From positions 267,860 through 331,859 of the forward strand of contig JAOKBJ010000001.1 of NCBI GenBank assembly GCA_028244835.1: a DNA stretch of 64,000 nucleotides. The letters are read 5' to 3'. Origin of the DNA: Methylophilaceae bacterium. Its GTDB lineage: Bacteria > Pseudomonadota > Gammaproteobacteria > Burkholderiales > Methylophilaceae. This document shows positions 48,501 to 59,263 of this stretch, in pieces (position 1 is the first letter of the stretch; every line of letters starts with the position of its first letter). A program made the position numbers and the translations under genes. Under the pieces are notes generated by a model. That model ran no database searches, was not told where the DNA came from, and worked only from the letters and a program-made list of their open reading frames with translations.

Positions 48501-49866
48501 GGTCTCAAGAAATGGAGAATTTATAATTGAAGATGAGTCTGGGAGAGAGCGAGAGTCACATAAAGTACCTTACGGCGCAACATTTTTAGTAGACGATGCC
48601 CAGACAGTAAAAGCTGGAATGGTTATGGCTACTTGGGATCCTCATAATAGACCAATTATTTCTGAACATAATGGGATTGCAAAATTTGAAAATGTTGAAG
48701 AAGGTGTAACCGTAGCTAAACAAATAGATGATGTTACTGGATTATCAACTCTTGTTGTTGTTGAGTCTAAACAAAAAGCTGGTCAATCAAAAGGACTAAG
48801 ACCGCAAATTAAGTTATTAGACAACAAAGGTAAAGAAGTAAAATTAAATGATACAAATAACTCAGTTAACATAACATTCCAACTTGGCTACATCATAACT
48901 GTTACCGATAATCAAGAAGTTAGAGAAGGTGATGTAATAGCAAGGATTCCACAAGAGTCATCTAAAACTAGAGATATTACTGGCGGACTTCCAAGGGTTG
49001 CAGAGCTTTTTGAAGCTCGCTCTCCTAAAGATGCAGGAGTGTTGGCTGAGAATACCGGTACTGTATCTTTCGGAAAGGATACGAAAGGTAAGCAACGTTT
49101 AGTGATTACAGATTCAGATGGAAATGCTAGTGAATTTTTAATTCCTAAAGATAAACATGTAACAGCACATGATGGGCAAGTAGTTACTAAGGGCGAAGTT
49201 ATTGTTGATGGCCCAGCTGACCCAGCTGATATTTTAAGGCTTCAAGGTAGGGAGGCTCTTGCAAGATATATTATTGACGAAGTTCAAGATGTTTATAGGC
49301 TGCAAGGGGTAAAAATAAATGACAAGCATATCGAAGTGATTGTAAGGCAAATGCTTAGACGAGTCAGGATTACCAAAGCTGGTGATACATCCTTTATCAA
49401 TGGTGAAGAGCTTGAACGTGCAGTAGTATTTAAGAAAAATGATCAAATGAGGGAAGAGAAGAAAAAAGAAGCTGAATTTGAGCCTGTTTTAAAAGGCATT
49501 ACAAAAGCATCGCTCTCAACAGACTCATTTATTTCTGCTGCATCTTTCCAAGAAACCACCCGTGTCTTAACAGAAGCTGCTATTCTTGGAAAACGAGATG
49601 AGCTAAGAGGATTAAAAGAAAATGTAATTGTTGGCCGATTAATTCCTGCAGGGACTGGATTAGCGTATCATCTCAATAGAAAAGAAGTCGCTAATGCAAA
49701 AATTGAAAAAGCAAATGGTGTTGAAGGTGAGATGAGTAATTTAGAAAAAGCAGAAGAAGCATTTGCGCCATCTGTCAAGATTGATAAGACAGAAAAGGTT
49801 AATGACGAGCCAATTGCTGAAGAATCTATCGATAATAATTTAGAGGTTAAAGAGCCAACTAAATAA
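45550..49866 (+). CDS. rpoC: RNA polymerase beta' subunit
   Basis: Catalytic beta' subunit, 1438 aa. Zinc ligands C70, C72, C85 and C88 near the N-terminus, catalytic NADFDGD with D461, D463 and D465, and the second zinc site in [16 protein letters not shown]. The last about 50 residues form an acidic, Glu/Lys-rich tail ([18 protein letters not shown] and on), longer than usual. It ends the rplKAJL-rpoBC transcription unit; a good promoter for rpsL follows directly. Confidence 0.97.
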   Translation: MKALLDLFKQTTQQQEFDAIKIALASPEKIRSWSFGEVKKPETINYRTFKPERDGLFCAKIFGPTKDYECLCGKYKRLKHRGVICEKCGVEVTLSKVRRERMGHIDLASPVAHIWFLKSLPSRLGMVLDIPLRDIERVLYFEAYMVTVPGMVPELKKGQLLSEDDYLSKVEEFGDEFEAVMGAAGVKELLKSIKINEVVDELHEELKATSSEAKQKKLAKRLKVLEAFKSSGIKPEWMILDILPVLPPELRPLVPLDGGRFATSDLNDLYRRVINRNNRLRRLLDLRAPEIIVKNEKRMLQESVDSLLDNGRRGKVMTGANKRPLKSLADMIKGKGGRFRQNLLGKRVDYSGRSVIVVGPQLKLHQCGLPKKMALELFKPFIFNKLEMLGLATTIKAAKKKVEEEGPEVWDILEDVIREHPVLLNRAPTLHRLGIQAFEPVLIEGKAIQLHPLVCAAFNADFDGDQMAVHVPLSLEAQMEARTLMLASNNILSPANGEPIIVPSQDIVLGLYYLTREKISAKGEGMKFSDVNEVRRAYDSGCVDLHARTSVRINEYELNFDNSTTLKVNRYETTVGRALLSEILPAGLPFDLINRSLKKKEISKLINVAFRKIGIRDTVILADNLKNMGYKYATKSGMSISVHDMKIPVEKEQLLADARSEVQEIEDQYSSGLVTQGERYNKVVDIWGRTGDKVADAMMKQLQDEPVIGPNGKLVKDEKGNPLRQESFNAIYMMADSGARGSAAQVRQLAGMRGLMARPDGSIIETPITANFRDGLNVLQYFISTHGARKGLADTALKTANSGYLTRRLVDVTQDLVVTELDCETDEGLLTKALVKGGETVTPLSDRILGRVSAFDIINPETQEILYNAGILLGEDEVEKIETLGIDEITVRTALTCKTRYGICAKCYGRDLGRGNLINQGEAVGVIAAQSIGEPGTQLTMRTFHIGGAVSRAASVSQIENKAAGKVRYKVMRFVTNANGEKVVVSRNGEFIIEDESGRERESHKVPYGATFLVDDAQTVKAGMVMATWDPHNRPIISEHNGIAKFENVEEGVTVAKQIDDVTGLSTLVVVESKQKAGQSKGLRPQIKLLDNKGKEVKLNDTNNSVNITFQLGYIITVTDNQEVREGDVIARIPQESSKTRDITGGLPRVAELFEARSPKDAGVLAENTGTVSFGKDTKGKQRLVITDSDGNASEFLIPKDKHVTAHDGQVVTKGEVIVDGPADPADILRLQGREALARYIIDEVQDVYRLQGVKINDKHIEVIVRQMLRRVRITKAGDTSFINGEELERAVVFKKNDQMREEKKKEAEFEPVLKGITKASLSTDSFISAASFQETTRVLTEAAILGKRDELRGLKENVIVGRLIPAGTGLAYHLNRKEVANAKIEKANGVEGEMSNLEKAEEAFAPSVKIDKTEKVNDEPIAEESIDNNLEVKEPTK

Positions 49867-49872
49867 TTTCAG

Positions 49873-49901
49873 TTGACATTATGAGCGAAGCAAAATACAA
49901 T
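49873..49901 (+). promoter_or_regulatory. Sigma-70-type promoter of the str operon
   Basis: TTGACA at 49873-49878, 17-base spacer, TACAAT at 49896-49901 (6/6 and 5/6). It sits just after the rpoC stop and about 78 bases before rpsL, leaving an untranslated leader of about 70 bases. A CTCGCC run follows the -10 element. Confidence 0.82.
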
Positions 49902-49978
49902 TCTCGCCTTTTTCAGGAATAAGTTTTGAAAGGGTTTAGAATATTTTTTTTAAAGTATATTAATTAAAAGGATAGGTA

Positions 49979-50356
49979 ATGCCTACAGTTAATCAGTTAA
50001 TACGTAAGCCTAGGAAGAGAGTTATTGAAAAGAGTAAGGTGCCTGCGCTTGAGGCTTCCCCTCAAAAAAGAGGCGTTTGTACTCGTGTGTATACTACAAC
50101 ACCTAAAAAACCAAATTCTGCGCTAAGAAAAGTAGCTAAAGTTCGATTGACTACTGGATATGAAGTAATTAGTTATATTGGTGGTGAGGGACATAATCTC
50201 CAAGAACATTCAGTTGTTTTACTTCGAGGAGGCCGGGTTAAAGATTTACCTGGTGTTAGATACCATATGGTTCGAGGTAATTTAGATACATCAGGTGTAA
50301 AAGATAGAAAACAGGGTCGTTCTAAATATGGTACTAAACGCCCAAAAGAAAGTTAA
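49979..50356 (+). CDS. rpsL: 30S ribosomal protein S12
   Basis: Decoding-centre protein, 125 aa. Conserved [19 protein letters not shown] includes K43, and [13 protein letters not shown] includes the second Lys whose changes give streptomycin resistance; both are the sensitive-type residues. First gene of the str operon under the promoter at 49873. Confidence 0.97.
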   Translation: MPTVNQLIRKPRKRVIEKSKVPALEASPQKRGVCTRVYTTTPKKPNSALRKVAKVRLTTGYEVISYIGGEGHNLQEHSVVLLRGGRVKDLPGVRYHMVRGNLDTSGVKDRKQGRSKYGTKRPKES

Positions 50357-50379
50357 TTTAAATATAGAGGTTAAGAGAT

Positions 50380-50850
50380 ATGCCAAGACGTAGAGATGTT
50401 CCAAAAAGACACATTCTTCAAGATCCAAAATTTGGAAGCCAAGAGGTATCTAAGTTTGTAAATGTGTTAATGACTAGTGGAAAAAAATCAGTTGCTGAAA
50501 GGTTGATCTACGGAGCTTTTGATCAAATACAAACTAAAAGTGGCAAAGATCCAATTGAAGTATTTTCTTTGGCTATTGATAATTTAAGACCATTAGTAGA
50601 AGTAAAAAGTAGGCGTGTAGGCGGGGCTAATTACCAAGTACCTGTTGAGGTAAGACCTTCAAGAAGGTCAGCTCTTGCAATGAGATGGTTAAGAGATGCA
50701 GCGAGAAAAAGAGGTGAAAAATCAATGGATTTACGCCTAGCTGCCGAACTCATGGAAGCATCTGAAAATAAAGGGTCAGCGATGAAAAAAAGAGAAGAAG
50801 TTCATCGTATGGCTGAAGCAAATAAAGCCTTCTCGCATTTCCGTTTTTAA
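50380..50850 (+). CDS. rpsG: 30S ribosomal protein S7
   Basis: Assembly initiator of the 30S head, 156 aa. Start [20 protein letters not shown] and the helix [23 protein letters not shown] segment ([18 protein letters not shown]) are family marks. In E. coli it is also a translational repressor of its operon. Confidence 0.97.
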   Translation: MPRRRDVPKRHILQDPKFGSQEVSKFVNVLMTSGKKSVAERLIYGAFDQIQTKSGKDPIEVFSLAIDNLRPLVEVKSRRVGGANYQVPVEVRPSRRSALAMRWLRDAARKRGEKSMDLRLAAELMEASENKGSAMKKREEVHRMAEANKAFSHFRF

Positions 50851-50871
50851 TTTTGTTAAAGGTATAATTAA

Positions 50872-52959
50872 GTGGCTCGAATAACCCCCATTGAACGTTA
50901 CAGAAATATAGGTATTAGTGCTCATATTGATGCTGGTAAAACAACAACAACAGAGAGGGTATTACTATACACAGGTGTTAATCATAAAATTGGTGAGGTG
51001 CATGATGGCGCTGCAACTATGGACTGGATGGAGCAAGAGCAAGAAAGAGGAATAACAATTACCTCTGCTGCTACAACATGCTTCTGGAAAGGAATGAGTA
51101 ATCAGTTTGATCAACATCGCATTAATATTATTGACACACCTGGCCACGTTGACTTCACAATTGAGGTTGAACGATCTATGCGTGTTTTAGATGGTGCATG
51201 TATGGTTTATTGTGCAGTTGGAGGGGTTCAGCCACAATCAGAAACTGTATGGCGTCAAGCAAATAAATACAAAGTACCTCGCCTTGCATTTGTAAATAAA
51301 ATGGATCGTGCTGGAGCGGACTTTTTTAAAGTTTACGATCAAATGAAGTCAAGATTAAAAGCAAATCCAATCCCAATTCAAGTTCCTATTGGCGCTGCCG
51401 AGACATTTACTGGAGTGGTAGATCTAGTAAAAATGAAAGCAATTATTTGGAATGAAGCAGATAACGGAATTACTTTTGAATATGAAGATATACCAGCTGA
51501 TTTAGTTGATACTTGTAAAAAGTGGCGAGACAATATGCTAGAAACTGCCGCTGAAGCTAATGAAGATTTAATGAATAAATATCTTGAGACTGGAGACTTA
51601 TCTGAAGAAGAAATAAAACTAGGAATACGTTTAAGAACCTTAGCAAATGAGATTGTGCCTATGGTATGTGGCTCAGCTTTTAAAAATAAAGGCGTTCAGG
51701 CAATGCTTGATGGAGTAATTGAATACATGCCTTCACCTATTGATATAGATGAAACTCCAGGTGAGGACGAATCAGGTAAGCCAACTACATGTAAGCCATC
51801 AGATGATGCCCCATTTGCCGCATTAGGATTTAAAATTGCAACTGATCCTTTTGTTGGGCAATTGATTTTCTTTAGAGTTTATTCTGGTGTAGTTAAAGCT
51901 GGCGATACAGTATTAAACTCGATTAATGGGAAAAAAGAACGGATTGGTCGAATTCTTCAGATGCATGCTAATAATCGTGAAGAAATAAAAGAAGTTAGAG
52001 CAGGAGATATAGCTGCAGCAGTTGGTTTGAAAGACGTAACCACTGGAGAAACACTTTGTGATTTGAAAAAACCAATTATTCTTGAGCGTATGATTTTCCC
52101 AGAGCCGGTAATCCATGTTGCAGTAGAGCCAAAGACAAAAGCTGATCAAGAAAAAATGGGAATTGCTTTAGGAAGACTTGCTCAAGAAGACCCATCGTTT
52201 AGAGTGAAAACGGATGAAGAAACAAATCAAACAATTATCTCTGGAATGGGAGAGCTTCATTTGGAAATTTTGGTTGATAGAATGAAACGAGAGTTTACAG
52301 TTGATGCAAATATAGGGGCACCTCAAGTAGCATATAGGGAAGCAATTAAGAAAACGGTAGAATCAGAAGGAAAGTTTGTTAAACAATCAGGTGGTAAGGG
52401 CCAATATGGACATGTGTGGCTCAAGATTGAGCCAAATGAAGCAGGAAAAGGCTACGAATTTATTGATTCAATAAAGGGTGGATCAGTGCCGAGAGAATTT
52501 ATCCCCGCAGTGGATAAAGGATTAAAAGAATCTATTACATCAGGGGTATTAGCTGGGTATCCAGTTGAAGATGTTAAAGTAACTCTTTATGATGGATCTT
52601 TTCATGATGTTGACTCAAACGAAAATGCATTTAAAATGGCAGCATCATTTGCATTCAAAGATGGATGCAAAAAAGCAGACCCAATTATATTAGAACCAAT
52701 GATGGCGGTTGAAGTGGAAACTCCTGAAGAATATATGGGTGACGTGATGGGTGATTTATCTTCTAGGAGAGGAATTATTCAAGGTATGGATGATAACGCT
52801 ACGGGAAAAGTGCTTCGATTAGAAGTCCCTCTTGCAGAGATGTTTGGCTATTCAACAACTGTAAGATCGTTATCACAAGGACGTGCTACTTACTCGATGG
52901 AGTTTAAACATTACGCTGAAGCACCAAGAAATATTGCTGATGCAATTATTAATAAATAG
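50872..52959 (+). CDS. fusA: Elongation factor G
   Basis: GTPase for translocation and ribosome recycling, 695 aa. G1 [11 protein letters not shown] (about 17-27), switch region [12 protein letters not shown]3 DTPGHVDF, G4 NKMDRAGAD; domains II-V follow to the C-terminal [13 protein letters not shown]. Translation starts at GTG after a weak AAAGGT site. The tufA ribosome site begins inside the bases directly after its stop. Confidence 0.97.
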   Translation: MARITPIERYRNIGISAHIDAGKTTTTERVLLYTGVNHKIGEVHDGAATMDWMEQEQERGITITSAATTCFWKGMSNQFDQHRINIIDTPGHVDFTIEVERSMRVLDGACMVYCAVGGVQPQSETVWRQANKYKVPRLAFVNKMDRAGADFFKVYDQMKSRLKANPIPIQVPIGAAETFTGVVDLVKMKAIIWNEADNGITFEYEDIPADLVDTCKKWRDNMLETAAEANEDLMNKYLETGDLSEEEIKLGIRLRTLANEIVPMVCGSAFKNKGVQAMLDGVIEYMPSPIDIDETPGEDESGKPTTCKPSDDAPFAALGFKIATDPFVGQLIFFRVYSGVVKAGDTVLNSINGKKERIGRILQMHANNREEIKEVRAGDIAAAVGLKDVTTGETLCDLKKPIILERMIFPEPVIHVAVEPKTKADQEKMGIALGRLAQEDPSFRVKTDEETNQTIISGMGELHLEILVDRMKREFTVDANIGAPQVAYREAIKKTVESEGKFVKQSGGKGQYGHVWLKIEPNEAGKGYEFIDSIKGGSVPREFIPAVDKGLKESITSGVLAGYPVEDVKVTLYDGSFHDVDSNENAFKMAASFAFKDGCKKADPIILEPMMAVEVETPEEYMGDVMGDLSSRRGIIQGMDDNATGKVLRLEVPLAEMFGYSTTVRSLSQGRATYSMEFKHYAEAPRNIADAIINK

Positions 52960-54171
52960 TAATTTTAAGGATAAATATTATGGCTAAAGGTAAATTTGAG
53001 CGTACCAAACCACATGTTAACGTTGGCACTATTGGTCACGTTGATCATGGGAAAACTACATTAACAGCTGCAATCTCAACTGTACTCACCAAAAAATTTG
53101 GTGGAGATAAAAAAGATTTTGCTGAAATTGATTCAGCTCCTGAAGAAAAAGCACGTGGTATAACAATTAATACTTCACACGTTGAATATGAAACAGAAAA
53201 ACGACATTACGCTCACGTTGACTGTCCAGGCCATGCTGATTATGTAAAAAATATGATTACTGGTGCCGCTCAAATGGATGGCGCAATACTTGTCTGTTCT
53301 GCTGCTGATGGGCCGATGCCACAAACTCGCGAACACATTCTTTTATCAAGACAAGTGGGTGTGCCTCATATTGTCGTGTTCCTAAATAAAGCCGATATGG
53401 TTGATGACAAAGAATTATTAGACTTAGTCGAAATGGAAGTACGTGAACTTCTTAGTAAATATGATTTCCCAGGCGATGATATTCCTATCATCATGGGCTC
53501 AGCACTTAAGGCATTAGAAGGTGATACGTCTGATATTGGCGAACCGGCGATTCTTAAATTAGCTGAGGCACTAGATAGTTATATTCCAGAGCCAAAAAGA
53601 GCAATTGATGGAGACTTTTTAATGCCTGTAGAAGATGTATTCTCAATCTCAGGTCGAGGCACTGTAGTTACTGGCCGTGTTGAACGTGGTGTTGTGAAAA
53701 TTAATGAAGAAATTGAAATTGTTGGTTTAAAAGATACAGTAAAAACAATTTGTACGGGTGTTGAAATGTTCCGTAAATTACTTGATCAAGGGCAAGCAGG
53801 CGATAACGTAGGTGTGTTATTGCGAGGAACAGCTCGTGAAGATGTGGAGCGTGGGCAGGTTTTATGTAAGCCAGGGTCAATAAAGCCACATACTAAATTT
53901 ACTGCAGAAATTTATTGTTTAAGTAAAGATGAAGGCGGAAGACATACTCCATTCTTTAATGGGTATCGCCCACAATTTTACTTTAGAACAACAGATGTAA
54001 CTGGTGCAGTTGAATTACCAGCAGGAACAGAAATGGTAATGCCAGGTGATAATGTATCAATTACTGGAACACTAATCGCTCCAATTGCTATGGAGGAAGG
54101 TTTAAGATTCGCTATTCGTGAAGGCGGAAGAACTGTTGGTTCTGGTGTTGTAGTAAAGGTTATCGAATAGA
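52959..54171 (+). repeat. Long direct repeat, copy 2 (tufA with its ribosome site)
   Basis: Matches 36665-37877 at all but two of 1213 positions; begins at the last base of the fusA stop codon and ends one base after the tufA stop. The two copies are about 16.3 kb apart in the same orientation. Confidence 0.95.
52980..54170 (+). CDS. tufA: Elongation factor Tu, copy A
   Basis: 396-aa EF-Tu with consensus residues throughout: [39 protein letters not shown], and the tRNA-binding domain II/III regions. Fourth gene of the str operon, 20 bases after fusA. It carries M92 and D100, unlike the tRNA-linked copy. Confidence 0.97.
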   Translation: MAKGKFERTKPHVNVGTIGHVDHGKTTLTAAISTVLTKKFGGDKKDFAEIDSAPEEKARGITINTSHVEYETEKRHYAHVDCPGHADYVKNMITGAAQMDGAILVCSAADGPMPQTREHILLSRQVGVPHIVVFLNKADMVDDKELLDLVEMEVRELLSKYDFPGDDIPIIMGSALKALEGDTSDIGEPAILKLAEALDSYIPEPKRAIDGDFLMPVEDVFSISGRGTVVTGRVERGVVKINEEIEIVGLKDTVKTICTGVEMFRKLLDQGQAGDNVGVLLRGTAREDVERGQVLCKPGSIKPHTKFTAEIYCLSKDEGGRHTPFFNGYRPQFYFRTTDVTGAVELPAGTEMVMPGDNVSITGTLIAPIAMEEGLRFAIREGGRTVGSGVVVKVIE

Positions 54172-54234
54172 AAATTAGATTGTAAACAAAAAAATACTCT
54201 GAAATGAGTATTCGCTCTTTAGAAGGAAGTAAAA

Positions 54235-54543
54235 ATGGATAGTCAAAAAATTAGAATTAGATTAAAAGCATTCGATTATAAGTTAATTGATCAGTCTGCA
54301 CAGGAAATTGTTGATACAGCAAAAAGAACTGGCGCTGTTGTTAAAGGCCCTGTTCCCCTTCCTACAAGGAAAGAGAGATTTGATTTATTAAGCTCACCCC
54401 ATGTTTATAAAAAAGCCAGAGATCAATTTGAGATTAGGACTCATCAACGATTAATGGATATATTAGACCCAACTGATAAAACAGTTGATGCTTTAATGAA
54501 GTTAGATTTACCTGCAGGGGTTGATGTAGAAATAAAGTTGTAA
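54235..54543 (+). CDS. rpsJ: 30S ribosomal protein S10 / NusE
   Basis: 102-aa S10, which also acts as NusE in antitermination. [16 protein letters not shown] and [22 protein letters not shown] are diagnostic. AGAAGGAAG precedes the ATG. It is 64 bases from tufA with no clear new promoter, but a promoter and leader lie between it and rplC, so it seems to travel with the str operon. Confidence 0.96.
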   Translation: MDSQKIRIRLKAFDYKLIDQSAQEIVDTAKRTGAVVKGPVPLPTRKERFDLLSSPHVYKKARDQFEIRTHQRLMDILDPTDKTVDALMKLDLPAGVDVEIKL

Positions 54544-54567
54544 AAAACGCAAGCGTTGGTATATAAT
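54538..54567 (+). promoter_or_regulatory. Promoter before rplC
   Basis: TTGTAA at 54538-54543, overlapping the rpsJ stop, 18-base spacer, perfect TATAAT at 54562-54567, then GGCGCTC. The GC-rich run after the -10 element is like the discriminator of stringently controlled ribosomal promoters. Confidence 0.7.
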
Positions 54568-54584
54568 GGCGCTCTTTTAAAAGA

Positions 54585-54606
54585 AACTGATCAATTGTAA
54601 TCAGTT
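54585..54606 (+). promoter_or_regulatory. Stem-loop in the rplC leader
   Basis: aactgat (54585-54591), 8-base loop, atcagtt (54600-54606). It lies between the promoter and the rplC ribosome site and could be a target for autoregulation (L4 in the E. coli S10 operon); no T-run follows, so it is not a terminator. Confidence 0.45.
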
Positions 54607-54634
54607 ATCTTAATAATAATATAAGGAAAAGATC

Positions 54635-55285
54635 ATGAGCTTAGGGCTTATTGGTCGCAAGATCGGGATGACCCGTATATTTACTGATGAAGGAGACTCT
54701 ATTCCAGTAACTGTGCTAGAAGTTGTTCCAAATCGTGTGACACAGATCAAAAATATCAAAAATGATGGTTATGAAAGCCTTCAGATTGCTTATGGCCAAA
54801 AAAAGCCAAATAAGATATCCAAATCTCTTGCAGGGCTCTATGCAAAAGTTGGTGCAGAAGCTGGTACAGGTCTTCGTGAATTTAAAATTCCATCAGTTGA
54901 TTTACCAAATTTCACTACTGAATCAAAAATAACTGTTGAGATTTTTCAGCCAGGCCAAAAAGTTGATGTTACTGGAACAACAATTGGTAAAGGATTTCAG
55001 GGAGCTATTAAAAGACATCATTTTGCAGCTCAGCATGCAACTCACGGCGTATCATTATCACACAGAGCTCTAGGTGGAACAGGTCAATGCCAAGATCCAG
55101 GTAGAGTGTTTCCGGGTAAAAAAATGCCAGGACACCTCGGAGACAAAAGAAGAACAACTCAAAACCTTGAGGTTGTTCGAATTGACCCTAAGAGAAATTT
55201 AATTTTAATCAAAGGCGCTGTTCCTGGATCAAAGGGATCAGATATTATGATAAGACCTGCAGTTAAAGTGAAGGTAGAGTCGTAA
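54635..55285 (+). CDS. rplC: 50S ribosomal protein L3
   Basis: Early-assembling 23S rRNA binder, 216 aa. Starts [16 protein letters not shown]; the loop [13 protein letters not shown] and [20 protein letters not shown] reach the peptidyl transferase centre and contain the methylated Gln position. First gene after the S10-operon promoter; its stop overlaps rplD. Confidence 0.97.
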   Translation: MSLGLIGRKIGMTRIFTDEGDSIPVTVLEVVPNRVTQIKNIKNDGYESLQIAYGQKKPNKISKSLAGLYAKVGAEAGTGLREFKIPSVDLPNFTTESKITVEIFQPGQKVDVTGTTIGKGFQGAIKRHHFAAQHATHGVSLSHRALGGTGQCQDPGRVFPGKKMPGHLGDKRRTTQNLEVVRIDPKRNLILIKGAVPGSKGSDIMIRPAVKVKVES

Positions 55286-55911
55286 TGGAATTTAAAATAT
55301 TAGATAATAAAGGTAAGCTATCAAAAAAAACATTAACAGCATCTGATGCAACATTCGGCATAGATTTCAATGAAGCTTTAATTCACAAGCTAGTGGTGTC
55401 TTATATGTCAAATGCTCGTTCTGGCACAAGGTCACAAAAAACAAGATCAGAGGTAAAACACAGTACTAGAAAACCTTTTAGACAAAAAGGAACTGGCAAT
55501 GCAAGAGCCGGAATGACTTCAAGCCCCATATGGCGAGGAGGAGGTCGAGCATTTCCAAATAGAACTGACGAAAATTTTGTAAAGAAAGTAAATAAAAAAG
55601 CTTATCGTACTGGCATGAAATCTATTCTTTCAGAATTAGTCAGACAGGATCGTCTATCTATAGTTGAAGAATTCAAGGTTGATGCACCTAAAACTAAGGA
55701 CTTCATCACTAAAATTAAATCATTAGGGGTTACTGATAGAGTTTTAATATTGGTTGATTCGTTTGATGAAAACCTTTATTTGTCATCAAGAAATCTTCCA
55801 CATATTTTAGTTATTGAAGCACGTTTTGCAGATCCAGTAAGTTTAGTACATTTCCCAAAAGTTATTGCGACGGCTGGTTCCGTGAAACAATTAGAGGAGA
55901 TGTTTGCGTGA
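55285..55911 (+). CDS. rplD: 50S ribosomal protein L4
   Basis: Exit-tunnel protein, 208 aa, and S10-operon regulator in E. coli. Typical [19 protein letters not shown] and [15 protein letters not shown] run ([19 protein letters not shown]). Its stop overlaps the GTG start of rplW by 4 bases. Confidence 0.96.
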   Translation: MEFKILDNKGKLSKKTLTASDATFGIDFNEALIHKLVVSYMSNARSGTRSQKTRSEVKHSTRKPFRQKGTGNARAGMTSSPIWRGGGRAFPNRTDENFVKKVNKKAYRTGMKSILSELVRQDRLSIVEEFKVDAPKTKDFITKIKSLGVTDRVLILVDSFDENLYLSSRNLPHILVIEARFADPVSLVHFPKVIATAGSVKQLEEMFA

Positions 55912-56324
55912 GTGAGGATAAAAAAGTGGCTGTTAAAAAAGTAGCTGTTAAAAAAGTAGCGGACAAAAAAGTAGCGGACAAAAAAGTAGCTGTTAAAAAA
56001 GTAGCGGACAAAAAAGTAGCTGTTAAAAAAGTAGCGGATAAATCACTTCAATCAGTTTTAGCTCCTCATGTTACTGAGAAAGCGACTATGGTTGCAGATA
56101 AACTTAACCAAATAATATTTAAAGTTAAAAAAGACGCAACAAAAATTCAAGTAAAAGAAGCAATTGAAGCGATGTTTAAGGTAGATGTTGAAAATATAAA
56201 TCTATTAAATGTCAAAGGTAAAACAAAAAAAGCTAGTCGGAATACTATGGGTAAGAGAGCTGACTGGAAAAAAGCCTATGTGAGTATTAAAGCTGGGCAA
56301 GAAATTAACTTTACGGGTGAATAG
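55908..56324 (+). CDS. rplW: 50S ribosomal protein L23 with repetitive N-terminal extension
   Basis: Tunnel-exit protein that docks trigger factor and SRP. The conserved L23 core starts near residue 47 ([16 protein letters not shown]) and runs about 92 residues, normal for the family. Ahead of it is a 45-residue extension made of eight 5-residue units of the form VAVKK or VADKK, encoded by 15-base repeats. Translation starts at GTG in a GTGA overlap with rplD. An internal start after the repeat is unlikely, as no Met precedes the core. Total 138 aa against about 100 in most bacteria. Confidence 0.95.
   Translation: MSEDKKVAVKKVAVKKVADKKVADKKVAVKKVADKKVAVKKVADKSLQSVLAPHVTEKATMVADKLNQIIFKVKKDATKIQVKEAIEAMFKVDVENINLLNVKGKTKKASRNTMGKRADWKKAYVSIKAGQEINFTGE
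55926..56045 (+). repeat. 15-base tandem repeat encoding the L23 extension
   Basis: Eight units of 15 bases in two variants, A (gtagctgttaaaaaa) and B (gtagcggacaaaaaa), in the order A A B B A B A B. Unit 1 differs by one base and unit 8 by four. Low divergence points to recent expansion. Confidence 0.92.
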
Positions 56325-56334
56325 GGAGATATAA

Positions 56335-57168
56335 ATGGCAATTGTAAAAGTAAAACCAACCTCACCTGGTAGAAGGGGTCTTCAAAAAGTAGTTACGCCA
56401 GATTTGCATAAGGGTAAACCTTTCGCACCACTTCTAGAGAAAAAAAGTAGTAAAGCTGGGCGAAATCACCATGGAAGAATAACTGTTAGACACCAGGGCG
56501 GTGGACATAAACAACATATTCGAATAGTTGATTTCAAGAGGACTAAAGACGGGATTCCAGCAAAAGTTGAAAGAATAGAATATGACCCAAATCGTTCAGC
56601 ACGTTTAGCGTTACTTTGCTACGCTGATGGGGAAAGAAAGTATATTATTGCACCAAAAGGAATACAAGCTGGTGAAGAATTAATGAATGGTATTGATGCA
56701 CCTTTTAAAGTTGGCAACACACTTCCTCTAAAAAATATACCAGTTGGTAGTACACTTCATTGCATAGAATTGAAGCCTGGTAAGGGAGCGCAAATGGCTA
56801 GATCTGCCGGAACTTCAATACAGTTACTTGCTCGTGAAGGAGCATATGCTCAATTAAGATTACGTTCAGGCGAGGTAAGAAAGGTACACGTTGATTGTAG
56901 AGCTACAATTGGAGAGGTTGGCAATGATGAGCACTCTCTAAGATCCATTGGTAAAGCTGGAGCAATGAGATGGAGAGGGGTTCGCCCAACTGTTAGGGGT
57001 GTAGTTATGAATCCAGTTGACCACCCTCATGGTGGTGGTGAAGGAAAAAGTTCTGGTGGTAGACATCCAGTTAGTCCTTGGGGAACACCAACAAAGGGAT
57101 ACCGTACACGAAATAATAAACGGACTGATAATATGCGACTCAGTCGAAGACCATCAAATAAAAGGTAA
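56335..57168 (+). CDS. rplB: 50S ribosomal protein L2
   Basis: Universal 23S rRNA-binding protein needed for subunit joining and peptidyl transfer; 277 aa. [16 protein letters not shown], the [10 protein letters not shown] region and [19 protein letters not shown] (functional His) are intact. Confidence 0.97.
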   Translation: MAIVKVKPTSPGRRGLQKVVTPDLHKGKPFAPLLEKKSSKAGRNHHGRITVRHQGGGHKQHIRIVDFKRTKDGIPAKVERIEYDPNRSARLALLCYADGERKYIIAPKGIQAGEELMNGIDAPFKVGNTLPLKNIPVGSTLHCIELKPGKGAQMARSAGTSIQLLAREGAYAQLRLRSGEVRKVHVDCRATIGEVGNDEHSLRSIGKAGAMRWRGVRPTVRGVVMNPVDHPHGGGEGKSSGGRHPVSPWGTPTKGYRTRNNKRTDNMRLSRRPSNKR

Positions 57169-57173
57169 AAAAT

Positions 57174-57449
57174 ATGTCACGCTCAATTAAAAAAGGACCA
57201 TTCGTTGACTCACATCTTGCAAAGAAAGTAGATATTGCAGCTGAGAATAGAGATCGTAAACCAATTAAAACCTGGTCAAGACGCTCAACAATACTCCCGA
57301 ATTTTATTGGACTAACAATAGCAATTCATAATGGACGTCAGCATATTCCTGTATTAATTGTAGAAAATATGGTGGGACATAAATTAGGTGAATTTGCATT
57401 AACCAGGACTTTTAAAGGTCATACTGGTGACAGGAAGACAAAGGAATAA
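57174..57449 (+). CDS. rpsS: 30S ribosomal protein S19
   Basis: 30S head protein, 91 aa. [15 protein letters not shown] start, [20 protein letters not shown] and [16 protein letters not shown] are family marks. Five bases after rplB, two before rplV. Confidence 0.97.
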   Translation: MSRSIKKGPFVDSHLAKKVDIAAENRDRKPIKTWSRRSTILPNFIGLTIAIHNGRQHIPVLIVENMVGHKLGEFALTRTFKGHTGDRKTKE

Positions 57450-57451
57450 TT

Positions 57452-57787
57452 ATGGCGAATGAAGTATCAGCAATTTTAAAAGGAGTAAGAATTTCTCCAC
57501 AAAAAGCTAGGTTAGTAGCTAATCTCATTAGAGGTAAGAAGGTGGATAACGCTCTTAATATTCTTAATTTTAGCCCAAAAAAAGGCGCTGAGATTATTAA
57601 AAGAGTAGTTGAATCTGCAATTGCTAACGCAGAGAATAATAATGGCGCAGATATAGATGAACTTAAAATCAAAACTATTTATATTAATAAAGGTACAGTT
57701 TTAAAACGGATTCGTGCTCAATCTAAAGGTCGTGCAGGAAAAATTATTAAACCAACTAGTCACATTACTGTGATTGTAGGAAGTTAA
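57452..57787 (+). CDS. rplV: 50S ribosomal protein L22
   Basis: Exit-tunnel protein, 111 aa. [19 protein letters not shown] at the start and the tunnel-lining hairpin [20 protein letters not shown] near the end. Full length. Confidence 0.97.
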   Translation: MANEVSAILKGVRISPQKARLVANLIRGKKVDNALNILNFSPKKGAEIIKRVVESAIANAENNNGADIDELKIKTIYINKGTVLKRIRAQSKGRAGKIIKPTSHITVIVGS

Positions 57788-57798
57788 AGAGAGTAATT

Positions 57799-58638
57799 AT
57801 GGGACAAAAAGTAAATCCAATTGGTTTTCGATTAGCAGTTAAAAAAAACTGGTCGTCAAAATGGTTCTCAAATTCAAAGAATTTTTCTGGGCTTTTAATT
57901 AATGATATTAAAGTCAGACAATTTTTAAACAAGAAGCTAGTTAATGCTGCTGTGAGTAAGATTGTAATTGAGCGACCAGCAAAAAATGCGAAAATTACCA
58001 TATTTAGTGCTCGACCTGGAATTGTGATTGGTAAAAAAGGTGAAGATATTGAAACACTGCGATCTAGCTTACAAGATTTAATGGGGATTCCTGTCCAATT
58101 AAATATTGAAGAAGTCAGGAAGCCAGAAATAGACGCAACCTTAATTGCACAAAGCATTGCTCAGCAGTTAGAAAAAAGAGTTATGTTCAGAAGAGCTATG
58201 AAAAGGGCTATGCAAAATGCTATGAGATTAGGTGCACAAGGAATTAAGATTAAAAGTGCTGGTAGATTAAATGGTATAGAAATTGCGAGATCTGAATGGT
58301 ACAGAGAGGGAAGAGTTCCTCTTCATACCCTTCGTGCTGATATAGATTATGGCGTTGCTAGAGCCCAAACGAGCTACGGAATTATTGGAATTAAAGTATG
58401 GGTATTTAAAGGTGAAATTTTTGAAGACAATAAAAAACTAATTAGCGATGAAAGTGAACTTGCTCAAATAATAGAAGATAAGCCTAAGTTAGCACCAAAG
58501 AAAACTGTTAAAACTGCTGCAAAGAAAACTAATGAAGAAAAAGAAAAGAAAAGCGTAAAGGTTGCAGTAAAGAAAAAAGTAGTTTTAGCAGACTCAACTA
58601 AAGAGTCAAATGATGAATCTAAAAAAGATGAGGCATAA
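57799..58638 (+). CDS. rpsC: 30S ribosomal protein S3 with long charged tail
   Basis: mRNA-entry-site protein with a KH domain ([17 protein letters not shown]) and the C-terminal S3 domain ([15 protein letters not shown], then [18 protein letters not shown]; here AGRLNG). The S3 core ends near residue 212. A further about 65 residues are rich in Lys, Ala, Val and Glu ([19 protein letters not shown] and on), giving 279 aa against 233 in E. coli. The tail would emerge on the solvent side near the mRNA entry. Confidence 0.96.
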   Translation: MGQKVNPIGFRLAVKKNWSSKWFSNSKNFSGLLINDIKVRQFLNKKLVNAAVSKIVIERPAKNAKITIFSARPGIVIGKKGEDIETLRSSLQDLMGIPVQLNIEEVRKPEIDATLIAQSIAQQLEKRVMFRRAMKRAMQNAMRLGAQGIKIKSAGRLNGIEIARSEWYREGRVPLHTLRADIDYGVARAQTSYGIIGIKVWVFKGEIFEDNKKLISDESELAQIIEDKPKLAPKKTVKTAAKKTNEEKEKKSVKVAVKKKVVLADSTKESNDESKKDEA

Positions 58639-58640
58639 CG

Positions 58641-59054
58641 ATGTTACAGCCAGCTAGAAGTAAATTTAGAAAGCAGCATAAAGGAAGAAATCGTGGCCTT
58701 GCAACTACTGGTAACAAGGTAAGTTTTGGCGATTTTGGCCTTAAAGCAATTGGTAGAGGAAGAATCACTGCAAGACAGATAGAAGCTGGTAGAAGGGTTA
58801 TGACAAGACATATTAAAAGAGGTGGACGAGTGTGGATTAGAATTTTCCCAGATAAGCCAATTACTAAAAAACCTGCCGAAGTAAGAATGGGTAAAGGTAA
58901 GGGGAGTGTTGAATATTACGTAGCTGAAATTCAACCAGGAAAAATGCTATATGAGATGGATGGAGTATCAGAAGATATTGCAAGAGAAGCATTTAGATTA
59001 GCTGCAGCAAAACTGCCATTATTAACAGTGTTTGCTACAAGACATGTGGGCTAA
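58641..59054 (+). CDS. rplP: 50S ribosomal protein L16
   Basis: Contacts tRNA near the A site; 137 aa. [17 protein letters not shown] start, [20 protein letters not shown], and [16 protein letters not shown] are diagnostic. Standard length with no extension. Confidence 0.97.
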   Translation: MLQPARSKFRKQHKGRNRGLATTGNKVSFGDFGLKAIGRGRITARQIEAGRRVMTRHIKRGGRVWIRIFPDKPITKKPAEVRMGKGKGSVEYYVAEIQPGKMLYEMDGVSEDIAREAFRLAAAKLPLLTVFATRHVG

Positions 59055-59066
59055 TAAGGAGAAAAA

Positions 59067-59261
59067 ATGAAAACTATTGATTTAAGAAAAAAGTCGACTG
59101 AGGATCTAGAAAAAGAGTTGCTAGAAATTAGAAAAGCACAGTTTTCAGCCCGGATGCAAATATCAACTCAACAATCGAATAAAACTGATCAACTTGGGAA
59201 GTATCAAAAAGATATAGCTAGAATTAAAACTATCCTTACTGAAAAAGTAAATCAATCATAA
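59067..59261 (+). CDS. rpmC: 50S ribosomal protein L29
   Basis: Small helical protein by the tunnel exit, 64 aa. Start [19 protein letters not shown] and [11 protein letters not shown] are typical. GGAG is 8 bases before the ATG. Confidence 0.95.
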   Translation: MKTIDLRKKSTEDLEKELLEIRKAQFSARMQISTQQSNKTDQLGKYQKDIARIKTILTEKVNQS

Positions 59262-59263
59262 TT

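Noticed and set aside
54193..54212. Hairpin aatactc/gagtatt between tufA and rpsJ as a terminator
   Set aside because: The sequence after it is cgctctttag, not a T-run, and rpsJ would then lack an obvious promoter; more likely a minor leader structure or chance.
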